Below are positions 1-10,476 of a DNA stretch of 64,000 nt, piece by piece. The stretch's first letter is position 1; each line of letters starts with the position of its first letter. This DNA comes from Eucalyptus grandis. Its lineage: Eukaryota > Streptophyta > Magnoliopsida > Myrtales > Myrtaceae. Below the pieces are notes generated by a model. The model did not search any database, had not been told where the DNA came from, and saw only the letters and a list, made by a program, of their open reading frames with translations. Position numbers and translations under genes: made by a program. The stretch lies in assembly GCF_016545825.1 (NCBI RefSeq), contig NC_052612.1, positions 6,696,001-6,760,000 on the forward strand, written 5' to 3'.

Positions 1-1170
1 TGAAGATAAACACACAGAGATGATGTTTGGTAATAGTCACACATCTTTTTGTTGGGGGTACTTCTTTTCAACAAAATGATAGAGCTAGGACTGCTTCAAA
101 ATACAATAGCCAAGAAGCAAATCTCCAACATCAGCTACAGAGTGCTATTGCCTTTTCCAGTCCCACTCTCACATTTCACACATTTTCATTTTCCTCTACA
201 GTCTACAGCAACTCAAAGCCCCTGCAGGCCGCAGCTTTTCCAAGAAGCAACCCTCAGAAAGATATGACCAAGGGATAATAAAACAAATTCTAGCTGTCAC
301 CTTGCAAACATACACATCCAAATAAACAAAATTAACATTAGCTGAGGCCTGCTGGTTAGAGACTTACTATGAACATGTATGCACCATCTTAAATTGATGA
401 TTATATTCTCAAAGACCTAGATGGAAAGAAAAGATAACATCATTTTGGATAGCAACGGAAAAATCTATTAAATGATTAAAGAAGTTCATAAAAAACAGCT
501 CTAACACATTAGTTCTTGAGGAAGAAACCCTTCCGTAATCACCAAACATGCCCCAAAATCTCAGATTACTTCAAAAGGCAAAAAGAGCCAATATTCAACC
601 ATAGATTACAATAAACAATGAAAGAACCAAGATATGTTAACAGTCATTCTTTAGAGAACTAGCTATAGATAGTGAAGATTGTGAAGACATTGCATATAAC
701 AACCCAAAGATCGGGATGACACGAGCGGGAAATCAGACAAAACCTTAGTACTGTTAAAATTCAAGTAAATAATCGAAAGAGTCAAGGCAATGCTAAATGT
801 AGACGCAAATAATTGAGCGACATCTCAGATATATGCTGCCATCCTTAGACTGGTGAGACCAGCATCTGTAAAATGTTCGCTTATGTAAGAACAACATTGC
901 AGCAAACGATGCACTTGACGGCAGCATCAAGTCATGAATCACCAGAACTAAGCAGAGTCCTTGTCTTACCTTTTGCTTATTGCCGTCAAGTCGACCAAAC
1001 GATGCATGACCGGCCTTCCATCGGGGCAGTTCCAAGGAGACTTGAGATCTGCCAAGTGCTCAAGTAACATAAGCCATCACGAAGATAATCAGATATCACC
1101 CTTCAGCAGGTGTTCTTGCAATCAAAAACCCATGTAGACATAAGCCAAACGAACAAAAACTTCATCACAC
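1..1170. other. No gene recognised; flank or intron of the reticulon-like gene
   Basis: The stretch is AT-rich and non-repetitive. It lies downstream (minus strand) of the reticulon-like exon that ends at 1171. I looked for the next reticulon exons, which should encode the two hydrophobic hairpins, and saw none. They may lie beyond the left edge of the window or be lost. Confidence 0.5.
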
Positions 1171-1860
1171 CTGAAGCTGATTCCTCGAGCAAAGCAAGAA
1201 GACAAGAAGCAGAGAGACCCTACACCAAACCAGAGTGTCGATTTCGCGACATCTCTCCACATTATCAAATCAGTAATCGCCTGTCCGATTCGGTCCAGAT
1301 TCCCATTGTCCCCATCACCATTTTCTGCATCTGAAATTTTCGACAGTACTAAAGATGAGCCATTGAATCTCTCTAGTAGCAACAACAGAGAAAAACCGAA
1401 AACCCAAGATTGATCATCTGAGCAGAAAGTGAGATGTGACATTACTCAGAGACAAACTAGAAGAGGTGTTCACGAGGGGCACCAAGCTGAGCCTCTCCTT
1501 CCTCGACCTCCCGCCGTGCCTCCTCCTCTGCTTCCCGGCCTCCTCGACGAGCCCCGAATCCCGCTCCTCCCGAGCCTCCACCTCGGCTCGCCTCCTGCGA
1601 CCGCCGATGGCCCCGCGGCGAGGCGCACCCCGGGAGGCCCGCCTGCCCCTCCCTCCTCTTGCACCGCTTGCGCAGCGCCGCGCGGCCCTCGGCCGGCTCG
1701 TCTGCCGCCCCGAGCCGATCCGCGAGGCGGGTCTTCGATCTCTTGTAAGGAGAAGGCGAGAGCAGCAGCAGCTCCTGCAGGGGGAGGGAGTTGTTGGAGG
1801 ATCTGAGGGAGAGAGGGGACGTAGAGAGGCGAGCGAAATCGGCCGTCGGAGAGAGCGCGA
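1171..1860 (-). pseudogene. Reticulon-like protein (RTNLB17/18/21 type), 5' exons, frameshifted
   Basis: Exon 2 (1330 down to 1171) encodes NGNLDRIGQAITDLIMWRDV followed by AKSTLWFGVGSLCFLSSCFA, the start of a plant reticulon-homology domain. It is flanked by an AG acceptor (1331-1332) and a GT donor (1169-1170). Exon 1 has the basic N-terminal signature of this subfamily: LPLQELLLLSPSPYKRSKTR, then a GCASPR motif, then GRSRKERLSLVPLV. The first part and the last part lie in different reading frames, shifting at about 1590-1607. The first frame also has a stop upstream and no ATG. A donor at 1445 (ctctga|gtaatg) gives a phase that matches exon 2. Reticulons shape tubular endoplasmic reticulum; only the start of the membrane domain is here. 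It is either a pseudogene or a gene with an assembly indel. Family identity is fairly firm, pseudogene status less so. Confidence 0.65.
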
Positions 1861-2175
1861 TTTAGGAAGAAGTGCGTCGAGAGAATGCATCCCTGAGATG
1901 AGGCCGTCCGTCGAGTGGAGAGAGAAAGGCCGTCGTCGGGAGGAGCGACGGTCGTCGAAGGAACCGCTAGACCGTCGTCGGGAGATGGCGTCGAGCGTCG
2001 AGCGTCGGAGGAAGAGAGAGAAGGTACAGAGGAGAGAGAATGCCAAGCTTTTCCGCCCGCGCGTTGATTTGAACTGGAACGACGTGAACCTGCCAGCGGA
2101 CAGGTGTCGAAGCCGGACTCGTTCAGAACACCGATGACGTGGTTCCTTTAGGGTACCCAATATTTTCTCACCCAC

Positions 2176-3294
2176 CTTCTGAATAAAAAAAAAATTATGC
2201 TAAAAGTGATGTTAATAAATAAAAAAATAAAAAAATCCCCCCCTAAAAAAAAACAAAAACAAAAGCAGAAATCGAACTCGGAGGAAGCAGAGCAAACCCT
2301 GTCTCTTCTGTATTCTTTCAATCCCGCAACGAATTCTCCTGAAATTTCTTTCCCGCATCAACGCCCTCCCAAGATTTTCTCTCCCCTCTTTATCTGTTTT
2401 GCCGAGTCGGTTTTGAACTCGGCAATCAGTTCGTAGGCCCTTTGTGCTTCGTTCTTGGAACAGAAATCTGTTTCTTCCCCCTCGAACGATCGACACCCAC
2501 CAAGCGATTTCTCGAATTTCTTACTTATCTATAAGTTTCCTCAACTGGGTTTTTCAGATAATGAAGTGGGTACGGAGAAGATACAGACTCTAGGAGATAA
2601 CCTGTATATGAGAGAATTCTGTACTCTGTAATTGCTGAATCAATCAACCGCAAACTTCATTCAAACATCTGTTCATTCCTCTTCTCGTTCTATCTTACAA
2701 ATCTCTAATATATGAAGAAAAAGCGAAGAAACAGAGAGAAAGAACTTTAACGAAGACTCAGAGAAATCAGAGATCAAAGAGATTCGAGTTCTTTGAAAAA
2801 ATCAATTACACCTCCTTCATCAGTTCTCTTTAAAACCTTTTTATATTAAAGCTTAACTTCCCGAACTTCCTTTACAACAGATTTAACAACTTTTTATTAA
2901 CAGAATGATTAATCTTGGCACACGTGTAGCTTCTTCAGTAGCTTGATCAGCTTCTGTTCCTGGTTTTAATCTGTTGTATAACCGGATCCTTCACAAGGAT
3001 TGCCAGCTCAGCTTGGATTGAGGATTGCCAGCTCAGCTTTCAGCTTACTTCGAGCTTGCTCTGCTTTGGATTGTTCAGCTGCTTTGTTCAGCTGCTTTGT
3101 TCAGCTCAGCTCCTCTGCTTCTATCAGCTTCTCTGTTCTGGTTTTGTTTCTTAACAGGTACTGCTTTCTTGATTGCCCCCAGCTCGAGGATGTGAGGATT
3201 TCTTGGTTTTGGGGGTCGAAAGAGAGAAAACCAACTCTCGAGTTCTTGATCCTGCTCTGCCCCCAATCTGAGAAGGGACAGCGGGAGAGGATCC
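2176..3294 (+). other. Upstream region of the response-regulator gene
   Basis: No protein-coding gene is recognised. The stretch contains an A-rich tract (2180-2270), pyrimidine-rich leader-like sequence (2300-2500), and a short internally repetitive stretch at 3000-3125 built on an 11-12-base word ending in cagctcagct or cagctgctttgtt. It probably includes the promoter and 5' UTR of the gene starting at 3295; no convincing TATA box could be fixed. Confidence 0.4.
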
Positions 3295-5533
3295 ATGTCA
3301 ACGTTGACTTCGAGCTGCTCTTGGAAGGCCGGGGACGGGGTCTCCAATCAATTCCCGGCGGGTCTGCGGGTCCTCGTGGTGGATGACGATCCGTCTTGTC
3401 TGAGGATCTTGGAGAAAATGCTCAAGACATGCCAATATCAAGGTAGATTGATGGGATGTTCTTGTCCTGTGTGCATGATGCTCAATTCGTTTGTGGATTC
3501 TGAGAGATTTCTCTTTGTCGTTAAATTGGATTCGAATTCATGAATTTGTTTCCCTACTTTTAAGTGAGGGTTTACTTTTGTCATTTCTTTGAAAAATTGT
3601 GGATTAGCGTCGAGTTTCGAGTCCTTACAGCTATAAATTGTTGCCCTTTTGCCTTTTCTTCTTTCTCTTTCCAGTTAGGAATGGTATGATGAGTTAGGTT
3701 TTTAGCTTTCTGTGGTTAATTTCTCGCCTCTAGAAGTTGATTCGCTGGTGAGAAGTTCGAGTGCTTGTTCGAGCTCTCAGGAATTGAAGTCCTACAGTAC
3801 TTAGTGCTTGGTTCTGGCTGATTCATGATTGTTTCTGTTTTGGAATATTTCAGTGACAACATGCAGTAGGTCAGATGTTGCATTATCCACGCTTCGAGAT
3901 AACAAAAATGGATTTGACATTGTGTTGAGTGATGTTCACATGCTGGACATGGATGGCTTCAAACTTCTTGAACACATCGGGCTCGAAATGGATCTACCTG
4001 TAATCAGTATGTACTCCATTTGAATTCTGATGGCCTGAAAATGGATATGCCAAACGCATGTTAAATGAAAAATGATTGATTTACTTTGGTTACCTGGCTT
4101 ATCCAATTGAACAGTGATGTCCACCGACGACGGGAAGCAGGTCGTAATGAAGGGCGTGACCCATGGTGCTTGTGATTATCTGATAAAACCGATAAGGATC
4201 GAGGCATTGAAGAACATATGGCAGCACGTGGTTAGGAACAGGAAGAACGAATGGAAGGAATCGGAGCAATGTGGAAGTGTGGAAGATGGAGATCGGCCGC
4301 AGAAACACTTGGAAGATGTGGATTACTCATCTACAGCAAGTGAAGGAAGCTGGAAAAGTGGAAAGAAAAGGAAGGAAGAGGAGGATGATGCAGAAGAAAG
4401 GGATGATTCATCAACGCTGAAGAAGCCACAAGTAGTTTGGTCCGTTGAGCTTCACCAACAGTTTGTGTCAGCTGTCAATCAGCTCGGAATTGACAGTATG
4501 AACTCATTACTTTGACACCTTCTAAAGTTATTTTACTAACTGGTTCCGTTATGCGCATCCATCATCCATACTTGGCTACTTAGGGTCATCATTTAGTTAA
4601 AATAATATCAAGGTGAATGACCCTTCAATATTTACAAAAAAGAGACGATGCATCATGGTGCTTATCCTCACATTTAACTATGGGAGCATTTAGAATTCAG
4701 CATGGGCATTGAAACACCCAAACACGGATTTATTCGGTTCTTTGGGTATAAGACTATGCTAGATTGTATTACAATATCTCTGGTCTAGGGAAAGCAATAC
4801 TTTTTACCATATGTGTCATATCCAAACCACCCAATTTATTATCGCCTATGCAGAAATGGAACTTTTCATGTTCAATGAAAATCACATTCATGTGATATGG
4901 CAAATGAATGACTTGTGGAAAAATAGTTTGACATCAATGAGACTTTTATTTTTAACAAACCACAACTGATCTCAAGAAAACTCCAAGTTGATGAAATCCC
5001 TCCAAGGAAGCTGTTTGATCTGTGAATTTTTCATTCTCTTTCACAAAATGTTTCCTGGAGTACAATGAGCCCATTTTGCAAGATATAAGAGTTGCTGGTT
5101 TAGTGGGTGTAGTTGTGAATTAATTTCCTTTGAGCTCTTATATGATCCCTGTCACCACCACGTGTCCTTGAAATATTTATAATCAACTTTAACTGGAGTC
5201 TTGGATTTACCATTACCCCTGTTTTTTTTTTTTTTTTTCCTTTGTCATCTCTTCCATTCTGAAAATATGTCTTGACTCATGAATGCAGAGGCTGTTCCGA
5301 AGAAAATACTGGACTTGATGAATGTTCCTGGGCTGACAAGAGAAAATGTTGCTAGCCACCTTCAGGTATCCTGAATTTTACTAGATTTATTACATTTTTC
5401 CTGTGCTACATAATCTATTGTAGTTCTTTTCAGTACCATCTAACTGTACAATAATATGGTGCAGAAATACCGCCTGTATCTTAAGAGACTCTGCTCGTTG
5501 AATCGGACAGTCTGCTCCTTGTCGAGACTTTGA
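3295..5533 (+). CDS. Type-B response regulator (ARR-like), truncated after the GARP domain
   Basis: Cytokinin-pathway nuclear transcription factor. I read five exons with GT-AG junctions and consistent phases: 3295-3442, 3854-4006, 4115-4495, 5289-5365, 5465-5533, giving about 275 residues. The receiver domain (about residues 22-145) has the acidic pocket [20 protein letters not shown], the phospho-acceptor Asp in [18 protein letters not shown], and the conserved Lys in [17 protein letters not shown] usual Pro after SDVHM is Leu here. A Lys/Glu-rich linker with a likely nuclear signal ([12 protein letters not shown]) follows. Next is a complete GARP/Myb-like DNA-binding domain: [20 protein letters not shown] ... 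[20 protein letters not shown]. Family members continue for 250-400 more residues with a Gln/Pro-rich activation region. Here the frame ends 13-14 residues after KRL, inside LINE-derived sequence. If expressed, it could bind targets without activating them (inference). Confidence 0.85.
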
Positions 5534-5820
5534 ATGGACAACGACAGCCGCCATGGGAGGAGAGGTCTCTGTTCTCCGAAGCTGCCTCTTTGCATTGCCT
5601 TTTCCCAAATCTCACTCTAACCTATTGTCGACGCGAAGCAAATGTGGTAGCCGATTGGGCTGCAAAGCCCACAATCGGGCCATGTTGTACCAGAACTGGG
5701 CTGTCTTTCCCCCTTTTTATCCGATCGATCTTGTATGTGCTGATGCACTAGCTGCTGGTTGTACTAAGTTTATCTCTTGAATATAGTTTCCATTATTTCG
5801 ACCAAAAAAAAAAAAAAAAA
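5495..5820 (+). mobile_element. 5'-truncated LINE fragment (RNase H-like tail with poly(A))
   Basis: Just after the response-regulator GARP sequence, the reading frames show YCRREANVVADWAAK and then FPPFYPIDLVCADALAAGC. This pattern (xREANxxADWxAK ... LxxLLxADALxxGC) is typical of the C-terminal RNase H-like domain of plant LINE ORF2. The frames are broken, and the element ends in a run of 17 or so A at 5803-5820. Orientation is the same as the response regulator. The 5' boundary is inferred from where GARP homology stops. I could not identify a target-site duplication. Confidence 0.75.
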
Positions 5821-6665
5821 GAGTTTTGGTGTTTGATTCGTGGCGGGGTATAATCTAGTGAGCAGCGGGCGCAGAAGTCTAGTCAAGGGACGAGATAAAA
5901 AAGGAATTGCAATACGCAACTCAAGGAGAATTGTGGAAAAGTCTGAATATGTGATTTTCCTCCTCCGATCTCTGATTTTTATTTCAAAGCTGGTTGGTAT
6001 TGACACGTAGAATATAACTCTAAAGTGATTCTGGACCTATTTATTCGACAGTGAATGTAGATAATTACCAAAAATAATAAGAAGGATCCCATTGTACGAA
6101 TATCCATTGAGTTATAAACTTTTTAAATTAGTCGATTTAATTTTAAACATCTTGATGATTTGTCAATATAGTCATTTCGATCAATTTTGACCGAAAATCA
6201 TTGACGTAGGTGATAGCCATCCTATGGCACATGATCGGTATTTAGGTGGACAAATTTTTGTAATTTAAAAAAAAATTTCGATTTTTTTGTTTTTTTCATG
6301 TTTTCATTTTCTTTTCTTATATTTTCCTTTTTCCTTTTTCTTATATCAGCATTGGCACCCATATCTGAGCGAGGCCAATCTCATCATGGCATGGCCTAGA
6401 TTTGGGTGAAGCCGCCTCGCGCGTGGCCTTGAGGCCTCACTCGTGGCCGACAAGACTCGTCAAAGAAGCAAAAGAATCAAGAAGAGAAAAAAATAAAAGG
6501 AAATTTAAAAAAAAAAATTAATAAAAAAATATTAAAAATTGTCACGTTAGTGTTGGCCAAATGCTCAACGTCCACATCAGCTAGCCGACCAAAATTGGCC
6601 GAATAAATTGAATTGACACAATCACAAAAAGTTTAGAATCAATTGGCACAATTATAATGGATTTA
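5821..6665. repeat. Interspersed repeat, copy 1 (partner at 38,990), containing a decayed TIR-type element
   Basis: 5821-6505 is collinear with 38,990-39,865 at roughly 90 percent identity by eye. This copy lacks about 200 bases of the other copy's pyrimidine-rich core near 6345. From about 6080 to 6665 the ends (ttataaactttttaaatt ... aaaaagtttagaatcaat) are inverted and resemble the terminal repeats of the elements at 30.4 and 31.9 kb. The centre has the pyrimidine tract, GC-rich core and purine tract seen in several other elements here. Confidence 0.7.
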
Positions 6666-6777
6666 GAAAATTTCTTTCCCTTCTCTTCTTCCGGCTGGCT
6701 TTTGGATTCAAAAGAGAAGCGAAGAGTGCCAAAAGGAAACGATTGATGCTGAAAAGTAAAGAAGGAAAGCCAGAGAG

Positions 6778-6944
6778 CCCCACTCAAACTTGGAATTGGC
6801 AATTCATAAGATGAAAATGAAAAAGGAAAAAGGAAAAAAGGAAAAGACAGGTTGGTCTTACCCCCACTCAAACTTGGAATTGGCAATTCAAAAAATGAAA
6901 ATGAAAAAGGAAAAAGGAAAAAAGGAAAAGACAGGTTGGTCTTA
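6778..6944. repeat. Tandem duplication of an approximately 84-bp unit
   Basis: Two adjacent units each begin cccactcaaacttggaattgg and end aaaagacaggttggtctta, with A/G-rich middles. They differ at only a few bases, so the duplication is recent. No gene is visible around it. Confidence 0.85.
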
Positions 6945-9014
6945 GTGAGCTGGATGATTATACAGGGGGTGTCTGTATGGCTGCATCTGTATGCATTTGT
7001 GATTATTATTCCAAGAAGACAACTCACTCGACCCCTAATTATTTTTTTCTTTTTTCCTGAAATGCTGTATCTGCATGTAGCTATCCAAATTGTACTTGGG
7101 ATTTCTTGCCCCTTTTGTCAGAACCCATAAATACAATGAAAATTATTCCATGTATTTTACCAATATTGCTAGAGTCGAATTTGACCCCGCAACGTTTATA
7201 TGACGTTGATCTATCATTTTTTGAGTTAGACGAAGATTGTGGTACAAAATTCAATTACAAGGACTTATGTTTGGTAGTTCGAAAAAATTCAGAAATCCTA
7301 AATTGTTTTGCATTATGATTTGCTCTATTCACTGTAGTTTATCATAATAATGAACAAATTTGTCGACTAAAGTATCAAGTTGTCAAGCCAAATTCCCATA
7401 TTTTGTTAGCCTTTTTCAAGTCTTGATTCCGGAATTGCCCGATGGCTCTGCCAAGTTCATCAATTTCAGCAGGAACAGGCCGCTCTGTTTCTTTTCCGCT
7501 CCTGTCCACTTTCGGGTTCAGGTTGTACCACTTGGATGGTGGGATGGGATCCACGAAATTTCCTAGGATACCGCGAGGCGCAAAAGAGCGATGTTTTTGC
7601 TTCTACCTTATCTTCTTTGCTCTCGCTAGTTAACAAATGTAAAAAGAAGCGTGTATTGCTTAAGCACCCAAAGAATGTACTTATCTTCTCTCTCTCTCTT
7701 TCCCTTTCTTTTTGAACTTTTGGGATTGAAGAAAAGCATTGAAGGAAATATGGGAAAAGCAGCTACTGCATAGAAAAATCATATTCTTAGTGCCACCCTT
7801 TATGAGAAAGGATCAGGATTGATTACATGTGAGAAGTCGGCATTATGAGCTTGCTCTTGGACTTCATGATATGGAATATTAGTCAGAGAAGGCACCATCC
7901 TAGAATGATACCAAACGTTATTCCATTTCCCTTTCGTGTATAGACTTGACTTTTGATCCAGGAGCATTTGCTCAGCAAACTCTCTTGGCTGAGCTTCACT
8001 GATTTCTTACATAGTGTTACTATCATAGAAAATATCAAGCCCTTAGCTGCATATGGTCGCGATCCACTGAGATCTCGTCCTACTTCGCTTCAATCCATTC
8101 GCAAAAGTAGCAATTTTTAAGGTTGGTAGAGGCCTCGGGAAGAATTATGTCGATTTCATACTCATAAATAATATTCGCTTAACTCTCTGCAGTAGAAAAA
8201 CTTGAAAAATCGAGGCACAATTTTTCCTGCTGGGTGACATCGGTGCTTCATGTTTCTGTTGAGCTTCCATCGATAAGAAAAAGTACAGATTGATCTTAAT
8301 GTTGTACTAATCCAATTTAGCAGAAAAAGATGGGAAACGTAGTTTGGTAATTACAGGGCTTTGTTACTTTTAGTCAACAAAGGCTGCTCTGAAAATCAAG
8401 ATGGACGTCTATAGATTTTGAATTTTTCCACTTGCTTTAATGTGTCTAGTCCTTTTAAATAATATTATTGCGAACCATTTTCTGCTAATTGTCCGGTGGA
8501 GGTGTGGTGGATCAAGCGAGATTGGCTCACGGGTCACTTGCTCATTAAACATTTTTTAATTTTCCTTTTTATCTAACGGTATAGCGACGTAGATTTTTAG
8601 AAACGCTTTCTTCTTATTTAATTTTCTTCTTTTGTCTAGTTCATCTTGTCTTAGTCACGGACCTGTGAACATATAGGAGAATGTCCATGGGTGTTAGATC
8701 AGATTAATTAATGAATTTCGTCGCATTGAGACGAAATTGATTAAACTTGTCAATCATCTCACTGCAACGGAAGATTCGGAAAATATTAATGCATAACAAC
8801 AGCATATGTTTTTGGAGAAAAGTATTGGAGAGGGGCACGGATGCATTGCTGAAGTTATTTAATGAGCATGTTGTATGTACTAAATTAATCTAAATAGATA
8901 TATTTGATGGAATTCATATGAAACCTAAATAGAACTCATTAAAATTAAAAGTCCAAATTTTGCTTTATATAAATACGATGCTAGCTCATTCTCGAGTCTT
9001 TGTCAAAATTGTGT
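6945..9014. other. Intergenic, no gene recognised
   Basis: Short open frames only, none with recognisable domains or splice structure. Contains a (ct)n-rich tract near 7686-7700. Nothing else could be supported. Confidence 0.4.
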
Positions 9015-9340
9015 TGTATGTAATTGAATGTGAACCTCCCTTCCCTTTCACATATGATCGACTCGATTTCTTGTACTTCATCGACTTCCTTGTTTCGCTG
9101 TTGAAGCACTAGAATCACAGCAATTGAAGTCACCAAAAGTAGCTCGCATCAATAAAGACCTTTTCCCTATGGTCGATCCATTTACTATTCATCCCACAAG
9201 GAGATAATCCCGTCACGTTTTCACACAAGCCCGGATTTGCGATAAAAGCGCTTTCCGGTGCTTGTCAGAAGAGGCGACCACTAGGAACGGCACCTATCAG
9301 CTTGTTGTACGATAAGTCTACGGAGCTAAACAAGTTATAT
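9015..9340 (-). pseudogene. LRR receptor-like kinase fragment (transmembrane-proximal part)
   Basis: Collinear, with indels, to the LRR-kinase pseudogenes at 41.1-41.45 and 60.75-61.09 kb. It contains the minus-strand equivalents of the juxtamembrane region, the transmembrane segment and the PGLCGN-type post-LRR segment. No open frame survives. It is immediately followed by sequence matching a Bet v 1 intron end. Confidence 0.6.
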
Positions 9341-9440
9341 GTCCATCTTTTTCAATGTTCATTATAATGTTCCGTAAGGTTAAAATCGCCTTGATCGAGA
9401 GCAATCCTAAGTTCCTAATATGGATGGACTAACCTTCACC
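9341..9440 (-). repeat. Fragment matching the intron of the Bet v 1-like pseudogene at 63 kb
   Basis: From catctttttcaatgttcatt to tggatggactaaccttc the stretch closely matches 63,685-63,776, the 5' part of the intron in the 63-kb Bet v 1-like pseudogene. It stops at the donor-side exon boundary and then joins the FAS2-like fragment, so this is a chimeric junction. Confidence 0.65.
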
Positions 9441-9446
9441 GAGAGG

Positions 9447-9525
9447 AGGCCGGAGGGGGGTGGAAATCTAGGCTTAGGACGGGTTTGGTCTCATGCCAAT
9501 TGATCTGGACCGTGCCTCCCTTCAT
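9447..9525 (-). pseudogene. FAS2 (CAF-1 p60-like subunit) exon-1 fragment, copy 1
   Basis: On the minus strand from 9525 the frame reads [20 protein letters not shown] followed by FHPP. This matches the conserved N-terminus of plant FASCIATA2, a WD40 subunit of chromatin assembly factor 1. Homology stops at the poly-C/G run near 9450. Nothing else of the gene is present. A longer copy of the same fragment is at 48,505-48,623. Confidence 0.7.
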
Positions 9526-9599
9526 ATCTTCGCCGGCCGCTCCGCCGCTTCCTTCCTTCCTTCCTTCTCTCTTTGAAACCACAGCCTTCTTCCTTCATT

Positions 9600-10050
9600 T
9601 CTTATCGAACGAAATCGATCAATTCGTGGAATTCGTGGGATTCGTGCGCTCTTCCCATTCTGCGGAGAGATTCCCGACAAATCGACCATTGCTGAGGCTC
9701 ATAAAGACCACATCCAGGTAAACTCCAAACGCACGCTTGAGATCTGCAGTGAACCGATCGCCTTCTAGACGGACTCCCGTTAGCCCCGGACAATCCCTCA
9801 AGCAATCGGGCAGCAGCCCGGTGAAGTTGTTCCCATCGACCGTGAGATACCGAAAAGCGAAGCAGTTCTCCAGTGAAGCTGTTGTTGGAAAAGCTAACAT
9901 AGCCCAGACGAGATGGATTCGCGGAAATCCCACGGTATGCCACCGGAGAAATCGGTCGTGAGCTAAAGAGATGGACTGTAGGCTTGTCAATCGTCGTTTC
10001 AATAAAGCGAGTGTAGAGCCAAAAAAGGGGAAGAAGGACGACACAATTGG
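9600..10050 (-). pseudogene. LRR receptor-like kinase fragment (LRR part)
   Basis: Minus-strand frames give YLTVDGNNFTGLLPDCLRDC, then LTGVRLEGDRFTADLKRAFG, then SNGRFVGNLSAEWEERTN, which are plant LRR repeats of the MIK/MDIS1-interacting receptor type. The reading frame is broken and the 3' part is missing. It sits directly upstream of the FAS2 fragment's 5' leader, the same order as at 48.6-48.8 kb. Related copies are at 41.5-42.3 and 61.1-62.0 kb. Confidence 0.65.
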
Positions 10051-10278
10051 CTATGACATTGAATGGCAGTTTATTCCTGGCGTGCCTGTATGAGTATATC
10101 ACGTGGCCCACCCATCATGGCTCAAATTCATGAAAACAAACTAATAAAAAAAAAAAAAGACCCAAAACGACTTCACTAACATCCTCCCAGAAATCCAACC
10201 AAACAAAGGAAAAGATCAAAAAGGCAATCATCCCAGACAAAACAAGCATGGCACTCGCCGGCCACACGCTACTAAAAA

Positions 10279-10445
10279 TTAACCACACACAGACTCACTA
10301 GTCTCAGGGTTCGCCTGGAGGCAAGCCTCGATGGCCCCGAACACAGTGAATGCCTTCTCTCTCACGGCCTTTATCTTCTCGTCCGTGATGTTTATGTTGC
10401 CCCTGGCGAAGTATTTGCTGGCGTTCTTGCACACCGGCCTTTAAT
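10279..10445 (-). pseudogene. Bet v 1-like (PR-10/MLP) C-terminal fragment, copy near the LTR element
   Basis: The minus strand encodes ASKYFARGNI, a stretch with EEK/DEK-IKAVREKAFT, and then the C-terminal helix FGAIEACLQANPET, ending at a TAA at 10,279-10,281. It is nearly identical to the end of the intact gene at 49,086 and shares its 3' flank (10,000-10,280 versus 48,800-49,085). Homology ends at about 10,445. The LTR retrotransposon begins 30 bases further on. Confidence 0.75.
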
Positions 10446-10476
10446 CCCATCTTCCTCGCTGACATGAAGTCATTAA

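Noticed and set aside
1414..2175. 253-codon minus-strand open frame through the reticulon exon
   Set aside because: Only its last part matches the reticulon-like sequence; the first part is Arg/Ser-rich out-of-frame translation of the GC-rich exon and leader. Plus-strand frames of the same region are shadows.
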